Positions 40,839 to 49,965 of a stretch of 64,000 nucleotides of DNA are shown here, in pieces (position 1 is the first letter of the stretch; the number at the start of each line of letters is the position of its first letter). The position numbers and the translations under genes are program-made. The stretch lies in NCBI RefSeq assembly GCF_001044235.1, contig NZ_JYNL01000030.1, forward strand, positions 232,020-296,019. The letters run 5' to 3'. The notes beneath the pieces were generated by a model that saw nothing but the letters and a program-made list of their open reading frames with translations, ran no database searches and had not been told where the DNA came from. The stretch is from Mycolicibacterium chlorophenolicum. Lineage in GTDB: Bacteria > Actinomycetota > Actinomycetes > Mycobacteriales > Mycobacteriaceae.

Positions 40839-43068
40839 CCTCGACCGGGATTCCGTTGAGGGCGCCGTTGCCCGAGGGTTCGTCGAGGAAATCCGGCGGG
40901 GAGAGCACGTTGGTGTTGACACCGGGGGAGCCGTTGGCGATGCCCAGCCGGGTGCCGGCCTTGCCGTGGCCCCAGCCGTGCGGCATCGACACCACGCCCG
41001 GTTTGATCGCCTCGGTCACCTCGACCGGGACCTCGATGCAGCCGCCCGACGAGGTGACCGTGACCCGGTCGCCGTCGGCGATGCCGCGGCGGGTGGCGTC
41101 CTCGCGGTGCATCAGCAGCGTGCAGCGATCGCGCCCCTTCATCAACGGTGCGACGTTGTGCAGCCAGGAGTTGTTGGAGCGCAGGTGACGTCGGCTCACC
41201 AGGACGAGGTCCTCAGGTGCCCGGGTGAGACGCCGCGCCAGCCGCGGCAGGTCCTCGAGCAGGTACGGCGGAGCCAGCCGGATCTTGCCGTCACTGGTCC
41301 CGAGCACCTCGGGCACGCGCGGCACCATCGGCCCGAAATTGATGCCGTCGGGATGCTGCCGCAACTTGTCCAGCGTCAGGCCGTCGGGATCATCGCCGTA
41401 TCGGTCGCCGAACGGACCGGTGCGCAGTGTGAGGTCCAGCGTGCGTTCCGGGCCACCGTGGTCGTACAGGGCACGCACCGTGGCGCCGTCGAGGCCCTGC
41501 GTGAAGCACAGATAGTCGAAGAAGCCGTCGTCGATCGCGGCGACGTCGACGTCCTCGGCCGGTGTCCCGGTGCACAGCCCGGTCAACCGGACCAGGATCT
41601 CCCACTCGTCCGGCGCGTCCGGGTCGGGTCTGGCGAACACCGGCGGCGAGTAGTTCGCGACGCTGTTGACGGCAAAGTGCAGGATGAGGTCGTCGTGGTG
41701 GGGCTGCTCGAGGGGGGAGGGGCCGGGCAGGATCACATCGGCGTGGCGCGTTGTCTCGTTGAGCCACAGGTCGATCGAGATCATCGCCTCGAGTTCGTCG
41801 AGCGCCTCGTCGAGCCGATGGCCTGCCGGAGTGGACAGCACCGGATTACCGGCGACCGTGATCAGCGCCTTGATCTGCCCCTCGCCCGGTGTGGCGATCT
41901 CCTCGGCCAGGCAGGACACCGGAACCTGGCCGAGCACCTCTTTGGCGCCGCGTACCCGGGTGCGGTACCGGCCGAAGTCGGCGACGCCGTCTTCGAGTCC
42001 CGGGATGGGTTGCACCGTGACCGACCACGCGGCGGCGGTGGGGAACATCGCGCCGCCCGGTACGTCGAAGTGGCCGGTGAGGACGTTCACCACGTCGACG
42101 AGCCAGCTCGCGAGGCTGCCGAATTCCTGGTTGCAGGTGCCGATCCGGCCGTAGACGACGGCGCGGGGCGTCGCCGCGAGTTCGCGAGCGAGTTCCCGGA
42201 TGCGTTCGGCGCCGATGCCCGTCACCTCGGCCACCCGCTCGGGCGGCCAGTCGGCGACGACCTCGCCGAGGGTGTCGACACCGTCGAGTTGCGGCGCCAC
42301 CGTCCCGAGGTCGACCAGCTTCTCGTCGAACAGGGTGTGGGCGACGGCGAGCAGTAGCGCGGCGTCGGTGCCCGGCGTGATGGGCAGCCACTCGTCGGCC
42401 CGCTCCGCGGTGGCCGTGCGGACCGGGTCGACCACGATCACCCGGCCACGCTGCCGAACGGCGCCGATCAGGCCCATCACATCCGGGGCGGCCAGCAGCG
42501 ATCCCTGCGACGCGGCGGGATTGGCGCCCATGATGACCAGCAGGTCGGTGCGTTCGACGTCGGGCACCGGGAAGCTCCACCAGCCGCCGTACATCAGGTG
42601 CGAGGACAGGTTCTTCGGCCACTGGTCGACGGTGCCCGGCGAGTAGGTCATCGGCATGCCGGAGAGTCCGAGCAGGATGCCGGCGTAGCGCGCCAGGGAG
42701 AACGAGTGGGCGAGCGGGTTTCCGGTGTACGCGGTGACGGCGCCGATCCCGTACTTCTCGATGACCGGCGCCAGCAGCTCCGTGCAGCGCCGGAAGGCGG
42801 TGTCCCAGTCGACCTCCTGCCACTGGCCGTCGACCTTGACCATCGGCCGCCGGATGCGGTCGGGGTCCTCGTGCACGGCGCCCAGCGATGCTCCCTTGGG
42901 GCAGATGTGGCCGTGACTCCACACGTCCTGCCGGTTCGGGCGGACACCGGCGACGTGCCCCTGCTCGACACGAATCTCCAACCCGCACATGGCCTCACAG
43001 AGCGGACACGTGTACAGGTGCAGCCCGTCCTCGCCGACCCCGGCCAACTCTCTTCGCGTTCCCGCCAT
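40822..43068 (-). CDS. Molybdopterin oxidoreductase (formate dehydrogenase/NapA-like) with 4Fe-4S site
   Basis: 748 aa from ATG 43068 (MAGTRRELAG); the open frame continues upstream only across the promoter of the divergent TetR gene. The N-terminal cluster site is TCPLCEAMCGLEI then HICPKG, giving C-x2-C-x3-C-xn-C. The Mo-bis-MGD domains follow: GANPAASQGSLLA, VIVVDPVRTATAERADEWLPITPGTDAALLLA, and a C-terminal molydopterin-binding domain with HREDATRRGIADGDRVTV. No Tat signal, so it is cytoplasmic. The substrate is unknown; it is a single-subunit form with no partner subunits nearby. Confidence 0.88.
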   Translation of the reverse strand: MAGTRRELAGVGEDGLHLYTCPLCEAMCGLEIRVEQGHVAGVRPNRQDVWSHGHICPKGASLGAVHEDPDRIRRPMVKVDGQWQEVDWDTAFRRCTELLAPVIEKYGIGAVTAYTGNPLAHSFSLARYAGILLGLSGMPMTYSPGTVDQWPKNLSSHLMYGGWWSFPVPDVERTDLLVIMGANPAASQGSLLAAPDVMGLIGAVRQRGRVIVVDPVRTATAERADEWLPITPGTDAALLLAVAHTLFDEKLVDLGTVAPQLDGVDTLGEVVADWPPERVAEVTGIGAERIRELARELAATPRAVVYGRIGTCNQEFGSLASWLVDVVNVLTGHFDVPGGAMFPTAAAWSVTVQPIPGLEDGVADFGRYRTRVRGAKEVLGQVPVSCLAEEIATPGEGQIKALITVAGNPVLSTPAGHRLDEALDELEAMISIDLWLNETTRHADVILPGPSPLEQPHHDDLILHFAVNSVANYSPPVFARPDPDAPDEWEILVRLTGLCTGTPAEDVDVAAIDDGFFDYLCFTQGLDGATVRALYDHGGPERTLDLTLRTGPFGDRYGDDPDGLTLDKLRQHPDGINFGPMVPRVPEVLGTSDGKIRLAPPYLLEDLPRLARRLTRAPEDLVLVSRRHLRSNNSWLHNVAPLMKGRDRCTLLMHREDATRRGIADGDRVTVTSSGGCIEVPVEVTEAIKPGVVSMPHGWGHGKAGTRLGIANGSPGVNTNVLSPPDFLDEPSGNGALNGIPVEVRPAS

Positions 43069-43093
43069 CGACTCCGACCCCGCTCCGCCGTTG

Positions 43094-43115
43094 TTGTGAC
43101 AGACTGTATCGACAA
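43094..43115. promoter_or_regulatory. Candidate TetR operator between Mo-oxidoreductase and TetR genes
   Basis: In the 70-base divergent gap, TTGT (43094) and ACAA (ending 43115) frame a stretch that contains the small palindrome ACAGACTGT. The two symmetries do not share a centre, so the exact binding site is unsure. The location, between a regulator and its divergent neighbour, is the main support. Confidence 0.3.
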
Positions 43116-43138
43116 TCCGCCCGGAAGGGGCCGCATTC

Positions 43139-43726
43139 GTGGACAGAGCATCGCCTCCCCGGCGTCGGCACCACGGCTCGCGCCGCGACCCGACGATCAA
43201 CGACGCCGTCCTCGACGCCGCCCGCACGCTGTTGGTCACCCGCGGTTACGCGGGCACGTCGATCGACCTGATCGCGGCCACAGCCAAGGTCAGCCGTCCG
43301 GCGATCTATCGGCGGTGGCGCACCAAGGCCCACCTCATTCACGAGGCGGCCTTCCCCGGCCTGGGCCCCGACCCGTGCGAGGACGACCTGACGGCGGAGA
43401 TCGCCCGGCTGTGCCGTGGGGCGCTGGTGATGTACGCCGATCCTGTTGTGCGCGAAGCAGTTCCGGGACTACTCCACGATCTGCGGATGGAGCCTGCGAT
43501 GCGCAGGCTGCTCAACGACCGGTTGGAGGCCGCGGCGCGCCGGCAACTGGCGGCGCAGCTGGCTGACGCCGCCGACGCCCGGTCCGGGGTGGACGCCGAC
43601 ACCGTGATGGACGCGATCGCCGGAGCGGCCTGGTACGCCGTGTGCGTCCGCAAGGTGACCGACCTCGATCGCGCGGCCACACACCTGGCCGACCTGGTGT
43701 GCCACGGCGTACTGCGCCGCGATTAG
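43139..43726 (+). CDS. TetR-family transcriptional regulator
   Basis: 195 aa. The N-terminal HTH reads AARTLLVTRGYAGTSIDLIAATAKVSRPAIYRRWRTKAHLIHEA, classic TetR. The C-terminal ligand domain is of the TetR_C type with LRMEPAMRRLLNDRL. The start is GTG at 43139. It is divergent from the molybdopterin oxidoreductase gene, its likely target. The stop overlaps the convergent epimerase-like gene by 4 bp. Confidence 0.9.
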   Translation: MDRASPPRRRHHGSRRDPTINDAVLDAARTLLVTRGYAGTSIDLIAATAKVSRPAIYRRWRTKAHLIHEAAFPGLGPDPCEDDLTAEIARLCRGALVMYADPVVREAVPGLLHDLRMEPAMRRLLNDRLEAAARRQLAAQLADAADARSGVDADTVMDAIAGAAWYAVCVRKVTDLDRAATHLADLVCHGVLRRD

Positions 43727-44712
43727 AGCCGGCCCACCTCGCGCAGCCCCTCGACGGTGTCCGCGATCGTCTCGGCCGGGTCGCGCCAGTGCAGACCGAA
43801 GTCCCGAGCGCTCGGCGCGTCATCGGAGGCCGGCATCTGCGTGTAGTACTGCATCGCCGCGGAGTTGATCGGCGTCTCGAAGGGAAGGAACGGTCCCACG
43901 ACGTCGAAGACCCGACCGACGCTGCGCAGCGCCACATCGGGCACCGGGACCGCCGTGAGCGTGCGGTTCGCCGCGGTGCCGATCATCTGGGCCAGCTGAT
44001 CCACCGAAACACGTTGTCCGCCGGCCATATAGCGTCGGGGTCCGTGGCCGGGCTCGAGGAGCGCGACGTGCAGTGCGGCCAGGTCGCGGACGTCGATGAC
44101 GATCCAACCGGCCCCGCGGCCGGGCACGCTGCGCATCTTCACCGATGCCTCCACGCCCTCGGCGGCCTCGCCGAACTGGTCGCCGGCGGGCGGGCCGAGA
44201 ACCATGCCGGGATAGGTGATGTTCACCGGTGCGCCGGCGTCCTGCAGGCCGCGTGCGTACGCCTCGACCGCCGCCTTCGACCGCCCGTAGCCGTCGCTGC
44301 CGCCGACCACCGGCAGATCGGCGTGCAGTATCTCGAGGTCCGGACGGAACAGAGCGGTGAAGCTGGAGACGTGCACGATCGGGTCGATGCCGGCTGCGAC
44401 GGCAGCGCCGAGCACGTTGCGGGCACCTTCGAGATTGGTGTGCAGCATCTCGTCGGCGCGGTTGGGATCGGTGGACACCATTGCCGCGCAGTGGATCACG
44501 GCGTCGCAGCCGTCCAGCGCAGCCGCGGTGCTCTGCGCGTCGGCGATATCGCCGAGCACGTGATCGCCGATGTCGACGCCGATCTTCTCGGCGCTGGTGC
44601 TCAGTCGGCCCGCGTTGCGCACCAGGAAGCGCACGTCGTGCCCGGCATCCTGCACGGCCTTGGCGGTCCATGCGCCGACGAAGCCGGTGCCGCCGGTGAT
44701 CAGTACCTTCAT
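43723..44712 (-). CDS. NAD(P)-dependent epimerase/dehydratase-like extended SDR
   Basis: 329 aa. The Rossmann motif is MKVLITGGTGFVGAWTAKAV. Others are GDIAD, HCAAMVS, VHVSSFTALF and YGRSKAAVEAYARGL, where Tyr and Lys form the YxxxK pair. The family resembles dihydroflavonol reductase and 3-beta-HSD-like proteins common in mycobacteria. Substrate unknown. The ATG start is at 44710-44712. Confidence 0.88.
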   Translation of the reverse strand: MKVLITGGTGFVGAWTAKAVQDAGHDVRFLVRNAGRLSTSAEKIGVDIGDHVLGDIADAQSTAAALDGCDAVIHCAAMVSTDPNRADEMLHTNLEGARNVLGAAVAAGIDPIVHVSSFTALFRPDLEILHADLPVVGGSDGYGRSKAAVEAYARGLQDAGAPVNITYPGMVLGPPAGDQFGEAAEGVEASVKMRSVPGRGAGWIVIDVRDLAALHVALLEPGHGPRRYMAGGQRVSVDQLAQMIGTAANRTLTAVPVPDVALRSVGRVFDVVGPFLPFETPINSAAMQYYTQMPASDDAPSARDFGLHWRDPAETIADTVEGLREVGRL

Positions 44713-44761
44713 CTACCCTCCGGTCTCACGACGCGCTCTATACCCGTTCGGCCCGCGCGCC

Positions 44762-45151
44762 TCACCCGCTGACGTGCTGGATCTGGATCAGATTGCCACA
44801 CGTGTCGTCGAGCACCGCCGTGGTGACCGGCCCCATGTCGGTGGGCTGCTGGGTGAAGCGCACGCCGAGTGCGCGAAGACGGTCGTATTCGGCCGCCACG
44901 TCGTCGACGTCGAAGGCGGTGAACGGGATGCCGTCGGCCACCAGCGCCTCCTTGAACGGTCGGGCGGCGGGATGTTCGTCGGGTTCGAGCACGAGCTCGA
45001 CGCCGTCGGGGCTGTCCGCGGAGACGACGGTGATCCACCGGTGCGATCCCATCGGGACGTCGTGCTTGGGGCGGAAGCCGAGCACGTCGGTGTAAAAGCG
45101 CAGCGCTTTGTCCTGGTCGTCGACGAGCACGCTCGTCAGGGTGATTCTCAT
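44762..45151 (-). CDS. Glyoxalase/bleomycin-resistance (VOC) family protein
   Basis: 129 aa starting MRITLTSVLVDDQDKALRFYTDVLGF. Two beta-alpha-beta-beta-beta VOC units; likely metal-side positions include Glu in VELVLEP and the C-terminal DTCGNLIQIQHV. The start overlaps the ArsR stop as ATGA, so regulator and enzyme are translationally coupled. The role is probably detoxification of a small electrophile, unproven. Confidence 0.88.
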   Translation of the reverse strand: MRITLTSVLVDDQDKALRFYTDVLGFRPKHDVPMGSHRWITVVSADSPDGVELVLEPDEHPAARPFKEALVADGIPFTAFDVDDVAAEYDRLRALGVRFTQQPTDMGPVTTAVLDDTCGNLIQIQHVSG

Positions 45152-45432
45152 GACTGTCCTCCCCGGTCGGTGAGCCACCGCGCCGTGATCTCTTGCAGCG
45201 GAGCGGTATTGAGGTAGTGGAACTTGTACTTGCCGTCGCGCCGGGTCTCGACGAGCCCCGCCGCTTCGAGCACGTCCAGGTGCTGTGAGATCGCCTGACG
45301 GGACGACCCCAGCCCGTGCCGCGTCGTCAGGCGGGCGCGGATCTCGAAGAGCGTCTGACCGTCGCGCTCGGCCAGTTCGTCGAGGATGGTGCGCCGCGTG
45401 GGGTCGGCCAAGGCCTTGAAGACGTCGCCCAC
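45148..45432 (-). CDS. ArsR-type winged-helix repressor
   Basis: 94 aa. GDVFKALADPTRRTILDELAERDGQTLFEIRARL leads into the recognition helix region SRQAISQHLDVLEAAGLVETRRDGKYKFHYLN. No Cys, so it lacks the classic metal site and belongs to the non-metal ArsR group paired with VOC proteins. The GTG start is 11 bases from a perfect palindrome (45444-45463), which points to autoregulation. Confidence 0.9.
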   Translation of the reverse strand: MGDVFKALADPTRRTILDELAERDGQTLFEIRARLTTRHGLGSSRQAISQHLDVLEAAGLVETRRDGKYKFHYLNTAPLQEITARWLTDRGGQS

Positions 45433-45443
45433 CCCACGACCAT

Positions 45444-45463
45444 AGGCAAGTGATTACTTGCCT
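45444..45463. promoter_or_regulatory. Palindromic operator of the ArsR/VOC pair
   Basis: The arms AGGCAAGT and ACTTGCCT form a perfect 8-bp inverted repeat around GATT, a 20-base site just upstream of the ArsR start. It probably overlaps the promoter and is bound by the ArsR dimer. Confidence 0.75.
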
Positions 45464-45480
45464 GTCAACGACGGCGGCAG

Positions 45481-46395
45481 TCAGGTGGGGTCGGGGACCT
45501 GATCGGGCCATTGCGCCAGCGTGCGGGCGGCCTCGGCCGTCGAGCGCAGGAAGGTCAGGAGCATGGCGTCGGGATCGGCGGCCGTCCGCACGGCGCGGTA
45601 GGGCAGCACGTACTCGCCCAGATCGGTGTCGAAGTACGCCGCGTCCGGCGCCACGTCCCACTGCTCGAACCCGGCAGGCTGGGGATAGGCGTACGAGTAG
45701 AAGACGCCCTCGTCGGCGCCACCCGGCCAGTACCCCGCGCTGGACACCTCGTCGCTGTAGGCGTCGACCATCACCGAGTCGGGGCAGTTCGGCACGCCGC
45801 CGGGATGCACAGGTGCGCCCCGGCCGGAGAACCGGGTGACCGCCAGGTCGAAGGCGCCCCAGAAGAAGTGCACCGGACTGACCTTGCCGCGGAAGTCGGC
45901 GCGGAAGGCAGTGAACACCCGATGCGCGCTGACCAGCGAGCGCCAGAAGGCGTTCATCGCCTGCGGGTCGTAGCTCGCATGGGCGGTGTCCTCGGCGAAC
46001 GGGATCACGTCGGGCAGCTCGACCGGCGTGCCGACGATCGGGATGTCGAGATCGAGTTCGGCCAGCAGACGCCGGAACTCGGCGTAGAAGTCCGCCACAG
46101 ACCGCGGTTCGAGGGCCATGGACCGGTGCGTGCCGTCGGTGACGCGGATGTGCAGGCGATGCTCGATGAAGTCGAACGTCACCTCGAACGCGCGCGGCGC
46201 GTAAGGGATGAGTGAGGTGGTGAGGCCACTGGCATTGACGTAGAGCGGCACCTCCCACCAGTGGTTGAGGTGGACGCTCGCCGCCATGCGCACTTTGCCG
46301 ACGATCTGGGTCCACAGGTGCACGGTGTCGCGGGTGTCCTGCCAGTCGGCCAGCGGGAGCTCCGGCCAAGCGAGTGAAATCTGAGCGTCGGTCAT
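45481..46395 (-). CDS. DUF5996-family conserved protein
   Basis: 304 aa. Recognisable blocks are LPLADWQDTRDTVHLWTQIVGKVRMA, NHWWEVPLYVNASGLTTS and SPVHFFWGAFDLAVTRFSGR, followed by a stretch rich in aromatic residues. Widespread among actinobacteria and unassigned in function as far as I know. No signal peptide or helices suited to a membrane. It is read toward the ArsR operator but is a separate unit. Confidence 0.8.
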   Translation of the reverse strand: MTDAQISLAWPELPLADWQDTRDTVHLWTQIVGKVRMAASVHLNHWWEVPLYVNASGLTTSLIPYAPRAFEVTFDFIEHRLHIRVTDGTHRSMALEPRSVADFYAEFRRLLAELDLDIPIVGTPVELPDVIPFAEDTAHASYDPQAMNAFWRSLVSAHRVFTAFRADFRGKVSPVHFFWGAFDLAVTRFSGRGAPVHPGGVPNCPDSVMVDAYSDEVSSAGYWPGGADEGVFYSYAYPQPAGFEQWDVAPDAAYFDTDLGEYVLPYRAVRTAADPDAMLLTFLRSTAEAARTLAQWPDQVPDPT

Positions 46396-46499
46396 CAGTC
46401 CATCTTGGTCGTTGATGGCGTGTCACGACCAGTTGACGGCTGTCAATTTTCTTGCCGGATGTGCCCGTCAGGTCGCGCCCGCTGCTCTACATTGGCCGA

Positions 46500-48485
46500 A
46501 TGTCCTCGCCGCGTCCGCCGCTCATCGAACGTCCCGCCGATCTGACCGCCGAGTGGCTCACCGCCGCGCTGGGTCATGGCACGGTCGACGAGTTCAGCGT
46601 CGCCCGCATCGGGACCGGCCAGATGAGCGAGTGCTACCGCGTCACCCTCACCTACGCCGACGGCGCATCGGGGCCGGCGTCGGTGGTGCTGAAGGTGGCG
46701 GCCGCCGACCCGAGCAGCCGGCAGACCGGCCTGGCGATGGGGCTCTACGAGCGCGAGGTCCGCTTCTACACCGACATCGCGCCGGGGCTCGTGGGCCCCG
46801 TCGCGCCCTGCCACCACGCGGCCTATGATCCCGCGACCGGCGTCTTCGATCTGCTGCTCGACGACGCGGCGCCGGCGGCCGTCGGTGACGAGATCCGCGG
46901 TGCCACTGCCGAACAGGCGGTGCTGGCGCTGCGTCAGCTCGGGCTCGTACACGGCCCGCTGCTCGGCGACGAGGCGCTGGCGCACGCCGCGTGGATCAAC
47001 CGGGAGTCGCCGGTCAATCAGGGGTTGATGAGCGCCCTGTATGCCGGCTTCATCGACCGCTACCGCGACCAGGTGGCGCCGGAACACCGCGAGGTGTGCG
47101 AGCGGTTCGTCGCCGCCTTCGATGCCTACGCCGCAGAGGACGCGGCCGGCGGCCGACGCGGACTGGTGCACGGTGACTACCGGCTGGACAACATGCTCTT
47201 CGGGCAGGACGGCGCCGATCGGCCGCTCACCGTGGTGGACTGGCAGACCGTCACCTGGGGGCCGGCGTTCACCGACGTCGCCTACTTCCTGGGGTGCGCG
47301 CTGCCGACCGAGGAACGTCGGGCCCGCTACGACGAGTTGCTCGCCGCCTATCACGAAGCGCTGGGTTCCGGTTCCGGCGTCACCCTCGACGAGGTCCGCG
47401 AGGGTGTGCGGCGGCAGAGCTTCTTCGGTGTGCTGATGGCGATCGTGTCGCCGATGCTCGTCGAACGAACTGAGCGCGGTGACGAGATGTTCATGGCGAT
47501 GATCGCCCGACACTGCCAGCATGTGCTCGACACCGACGCGCTGGCGCTGCTGCCGGAGCCGTCGACACCCGAGCCGTTGCAGCCCGAGCCGTCCGACGAA
47601 GGCCGTCACGCCCCGACCGACGAACCGCTGTGGAGCGAGAGCTGGTATTTCGACTTCGCCGACCCCGCCCAGCGTGTCGGTGGCTGGATCCGCCTGGGAG
47701 TCATCCCGAATCAGGGGCACGCCTGGATCAACGGGCTGCTGTGCGGGCCGGACATGCCGACGATCGCGGTGCTCGATTTCGAGGCTCCGCTGCCGGAGGA
47801 CCACACGCTGGTGCGGTCCGACGTCGGCGAGCTCGCCATGGATGTCGTCGAACCCCTTGCGGTATACCGTGTTTCGCTGCGGGGACGCGGGGAGGCGCAC
47901 GACGATCCGGCGGCCCTGCTGCGCGGTGAGGCCGGACGGCCGGTGGAACTCACGATGGATCTGACGTGGACGACCGTCGGCACCCCGTTCCAGTACCGGG
48001 TGTCGCCGCGCTACGAGATCCCGTGCCGGGTCTCGGGCACGGTGACCGCGAACGGCCAGTCGTATGCCTTCACCGATGTGGCCGGCCAGCGCGACCATTC
48101 GTGGGCCTCGCGCGACTGGTGGAGCATGGACTGGGTGTGGAGTGCGCTGCACCTCGACGACGGGACGCACCTGCACGGGGTCGACATCCGGATCCCGGGG
48201 GCGCCGCCGTTGTCGGTCGGCTACGAGCAGCGGGGGGGCGAGCCGCTGCTCGAACTGTCGACGGTCGACGCGCGGGAAACCGCGTGGGACAACGAGTTAC
48301 CCATCTCCGCCGAGGTGTTCTACGGTGATCTCGGCGCGACGATCACCGTCGTCGGGCACGCGCCCGTGCTGCTGACGTCTCCCGACGGGCGCCTGAGCCG
48401 GTTCCCGCGCGCCTGGGGGACCGTGACCACCGCCGACGGCCGGACGGGGATCGGCTGGATCGAGTGGAACCGCAGCCAGGGCTGA
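46500..48485 (+). CDS. APH-fold phosphotransferase fused to an uncharacterised beta-rich domain
   Basis: 661 aa from ATG 46500. Residues about 10-350 form an aminoglycoside-phosphotransferase fold: catalytic loop LVHGDYRLDNMLFGQD, then the metal Asp in LTVVDWQTVTWGPAFTDVAYF. A Pro/Glu-rich linker (PEPSTPEPLQPEPSDE) follows. Residues about 380-661 are a beta-rich domain (ESWYFDFADPAQRVGGWIRLG, QRDHSWASRDWWSMDWVW) resembling hydroxyneurosporene-synthase/AttH-like lipocalins. The two-domain form occurs in mycobacteria. It may phosphorylate or handle a hydrophobic alcohol; function unknown. An inverted repeat TTGAC-ggct-GTCAA lies at 46433-46446 in its promoter region. Confidence 0.83.
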   Translation: MSSPRPPLIERPADLTAEWLTAALGHGTVDEFSVARIGTGQMSECYRVTLTYADGASGPASVVLKVAAADPSSRQTGLAMGLYEREVRFYTDIAPGLVGPVAPCHHAAYDPATGVFDLLLDDAAPAAVGDEIRGATAEQAVLALRQLGLVHGPLLGDEALAHAAWINRESPVNQGLMSALYAGFIDRYRDQVAPEHREVCERFVAAFDAYAAEDAAGGRRGLVHGDYRLDNMLFGQDGADRPLTVVDWQTVTWGPAFTDVAYFLGCALPTEERRARYDELLAAYHEALGSGSGVTLDEVREGVRRQSFFGVLMAIVSPMLVERTERGDEMFMAMIARHCQHVLDTDALALLPEPSTPEPLQPEPSDEGRHAPTDEPLWSESWYFDFADPAQRVGGWIRLGVIPNQGHAWINGLLCGPDMPTIAVLDFEAPLPEDHTLVRSDVGELAMDVVEPLAVYRVSLRGRGEAHDDPAALLRGEAGRPVELTMDLTWTTVGTPFQYRVSPRYEIPCRVSGTVTANGQSYAFTDVAGQRDHSWASRDWWSMDWVWSALHLDDGTHLHGVDIRIPGAPPLSVGYEQRGGEPLLELSTVDARETAWDNELPISAEVFYGDLGATITVVGHAPVLLTSPDGRLSRFPRAWGTVTTADGRTGIGWIEWNRSQG

Positions 48486-48489
48486 TCCC

Positions 48490-49863
48490 TCAGACTCGGT
48501 CCGCGACCTTCAACTCTCCATAGGCCGCGCGGGTGTGTTCGGCGAGTGCAGGCACATCGCTGATCGCGGCGCTGTTCGCCACGAAACCGAAGTCCATGTG
48601 ATCGCGATACGAACTCAGCGTCACGTTCAAGCCGATGGCGGCGGCCAGCGCCGACACCGGGAAGATGCCGGTGAGTGTCGCGCCGTTGAGATACTGGATG
48701 TCGTTGCTGCCCGGCACATTCGAGATGACCAGATTGCACGCCGGGTGGCCCACTCGGTCGAGGTGGGTCGATGCGCCGGCACCGGCGAGCGCGACCAGCG
48801 CGACGGCATAGGTCATCGCCGCGTCCGGCGACAGGCCGCCCAGTTCCCTCTTGGCCGTGGCGACCGAGTGGGCCACCTGACGCAGACGGTCTTCCATCGC
48901 GGCCTCCGGCTGCCCGAGGCGGACGAACATCGCCGACACCTTGGTGCCCACGGTGGTGTCGCCGTCCCCGCGCAGCGACACCGGACACATGGCGATCAAC
49001 TCGTGCGCGTACGCCTGATCCGTCTCGCGCAGGTAGGCGTGTAGACCGTGGTCGATCACGGCGGCCGCGACATCGTTGAGCGTGGCGCCGTGGTGGTGGG
49101 CGATCTGGTGCATCTCCTCGAGCGGCAGCGACAGGGTGGCGAAACCACGCGCCTGCCGCAGCGGTGCGTTGGTCGGGGCGCGGCCGGCGACGAACGGCAG
49201 ACTGCCTTCGACGTGGGTGCCGAGCGCCGCACTGAGCGCCTTGCGCGCTGCGCCCCAGGAGATCTGCTTGACCGCGCCGACCTGGGTGAGCACGCCGTGG
49301 ACGGCATCGGTGAGCCGTCGCAACGCGGGTGGGGGTGATGAGGAAATCGGCGCCGGGCCGGGCAGCGCGAACGCGGGCGCAGGGATGGTGTCGCCGGGGG
49401 ACAGGCTCAGGCCGTCATAGAGTCGCTTCAGGCCGGACACGCCGTCGATGATGCTGTGGTGGGTCTTGGTGTAGATCGCGAAGCGGCCGCCGGGGACCCC
49501 GTCGATGATCCAGCACCGCCACAGTGGCCGGTTGCGGTCCAGCATCGGCTCGTGCAGGTCGGCGACGAGGCGCAGCAGGTCGTCGTAGGAACTGCCGGCC
49601 GGCAGCGACAGATGCTGCACGTGGTAGTGCGGATCCCAGGTGGGCGCTTCGCGGAAATGCGGGATGCCCGTGCCGAGGATCTCGGGCACATAGGTGAACG
49701 GGGGCAGCGGTTTGCGGCTGCGGTAGTCCGCCACCACCTGGGCGACGAGACCGCGCCGGCCGGGCGGCTTCTGGAACAGCAGCATCGCTCCGACGTGCGT
49801 CGTGCCGCCGGGCGTCTCCATCAGCAGCCAGGCGAGATCGAGCGGGGGAATGGCGGTGCTCAT
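48490..49863 (-). CDS. WS/DGAT wax ester synthase/diacylglycerol acyltransferase
   Basis: 457 aa. The active-site motif is KTHHSIIDGVSGLKRL (HHxxxDG, His near 138). Other hallmarks are the start PPLDLAWLLMETP, NRPLWRCWIIDGVPGGR, and the C-terminal NLVISNVPGSNDIQYLNGA. It esterifies acyl-CoA with diacylglycerol or fatty alcohol and works at the membrane face during triacylglycerol storage. Mycobacteria carry many paralogues; this one is isolated from other lipid genes. The stop is four bases from that of the convergent APH-fusion gene. Confidence 0.92.
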   Translation of the reverse strand: MSTAIPPLDLAWLLMETPGGTTHVGAMLLFQKPPGRRGLVAQVVADYRSRKPLPPFTYVPEILGTGIPHFREAPTWDPHYHVQHLSLPAGSSYDDLLRLVADLHEPMLDRNRPLWRCWIIDGVPGGRFAIYTKTHHSIIDGVSGLKRLYDGLSLSPGDTIPAPAFALPGPAPISSSPPPALRRLTDAVHGVLTQVGAVKQISWGAARKALSAALGTHVEGSLPFVAGRAPTNAPLRQARGFATLSLPLEEMHQIAHHHGATLNDVAAAVIDHGLHAYLRETDQAYAHELIAMCPVSLRGDGDTTVGTKVSAMFVRLGQPEAAMEDRLRQVAHSVATAKRELGGLSPDAAMTYAVALVALAGAGASTHLDRVGHPACNLVISNVPGSNDIQYLNGATLTGIFPVSALAAAIGLNVTLSSYRDHMDFGFVANSAAISDVPALAEHTRAAYGELKVADRV

Positions 49864-49965
49864 CGTGGTGTACCTCCACTTCGGGCCACACCCCGCAGCC
49901 GAGAGTGTGCCGCAACCTCACGGCGCGCGCAGGCGATCGGCGCGAGAACCGATCGCGTGCGGCCG

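Noticed and set aside
44762..46426. 554-codon minus frame spanning the VOC, ArsR and DUF5996 genes
   Set aside because: Only its last 129 codons (from 45151) make a recognisable protein; the rest is out of frame with the ArsR and DUF5996 genes that have their own starts.
46443..48176. Minus-strand open frame of 577 codons opposite the APH-fusion gene
   Set aside because: The plus-strand frame has clear kinase motifs; the antisense protein has none and is compositionally biased.
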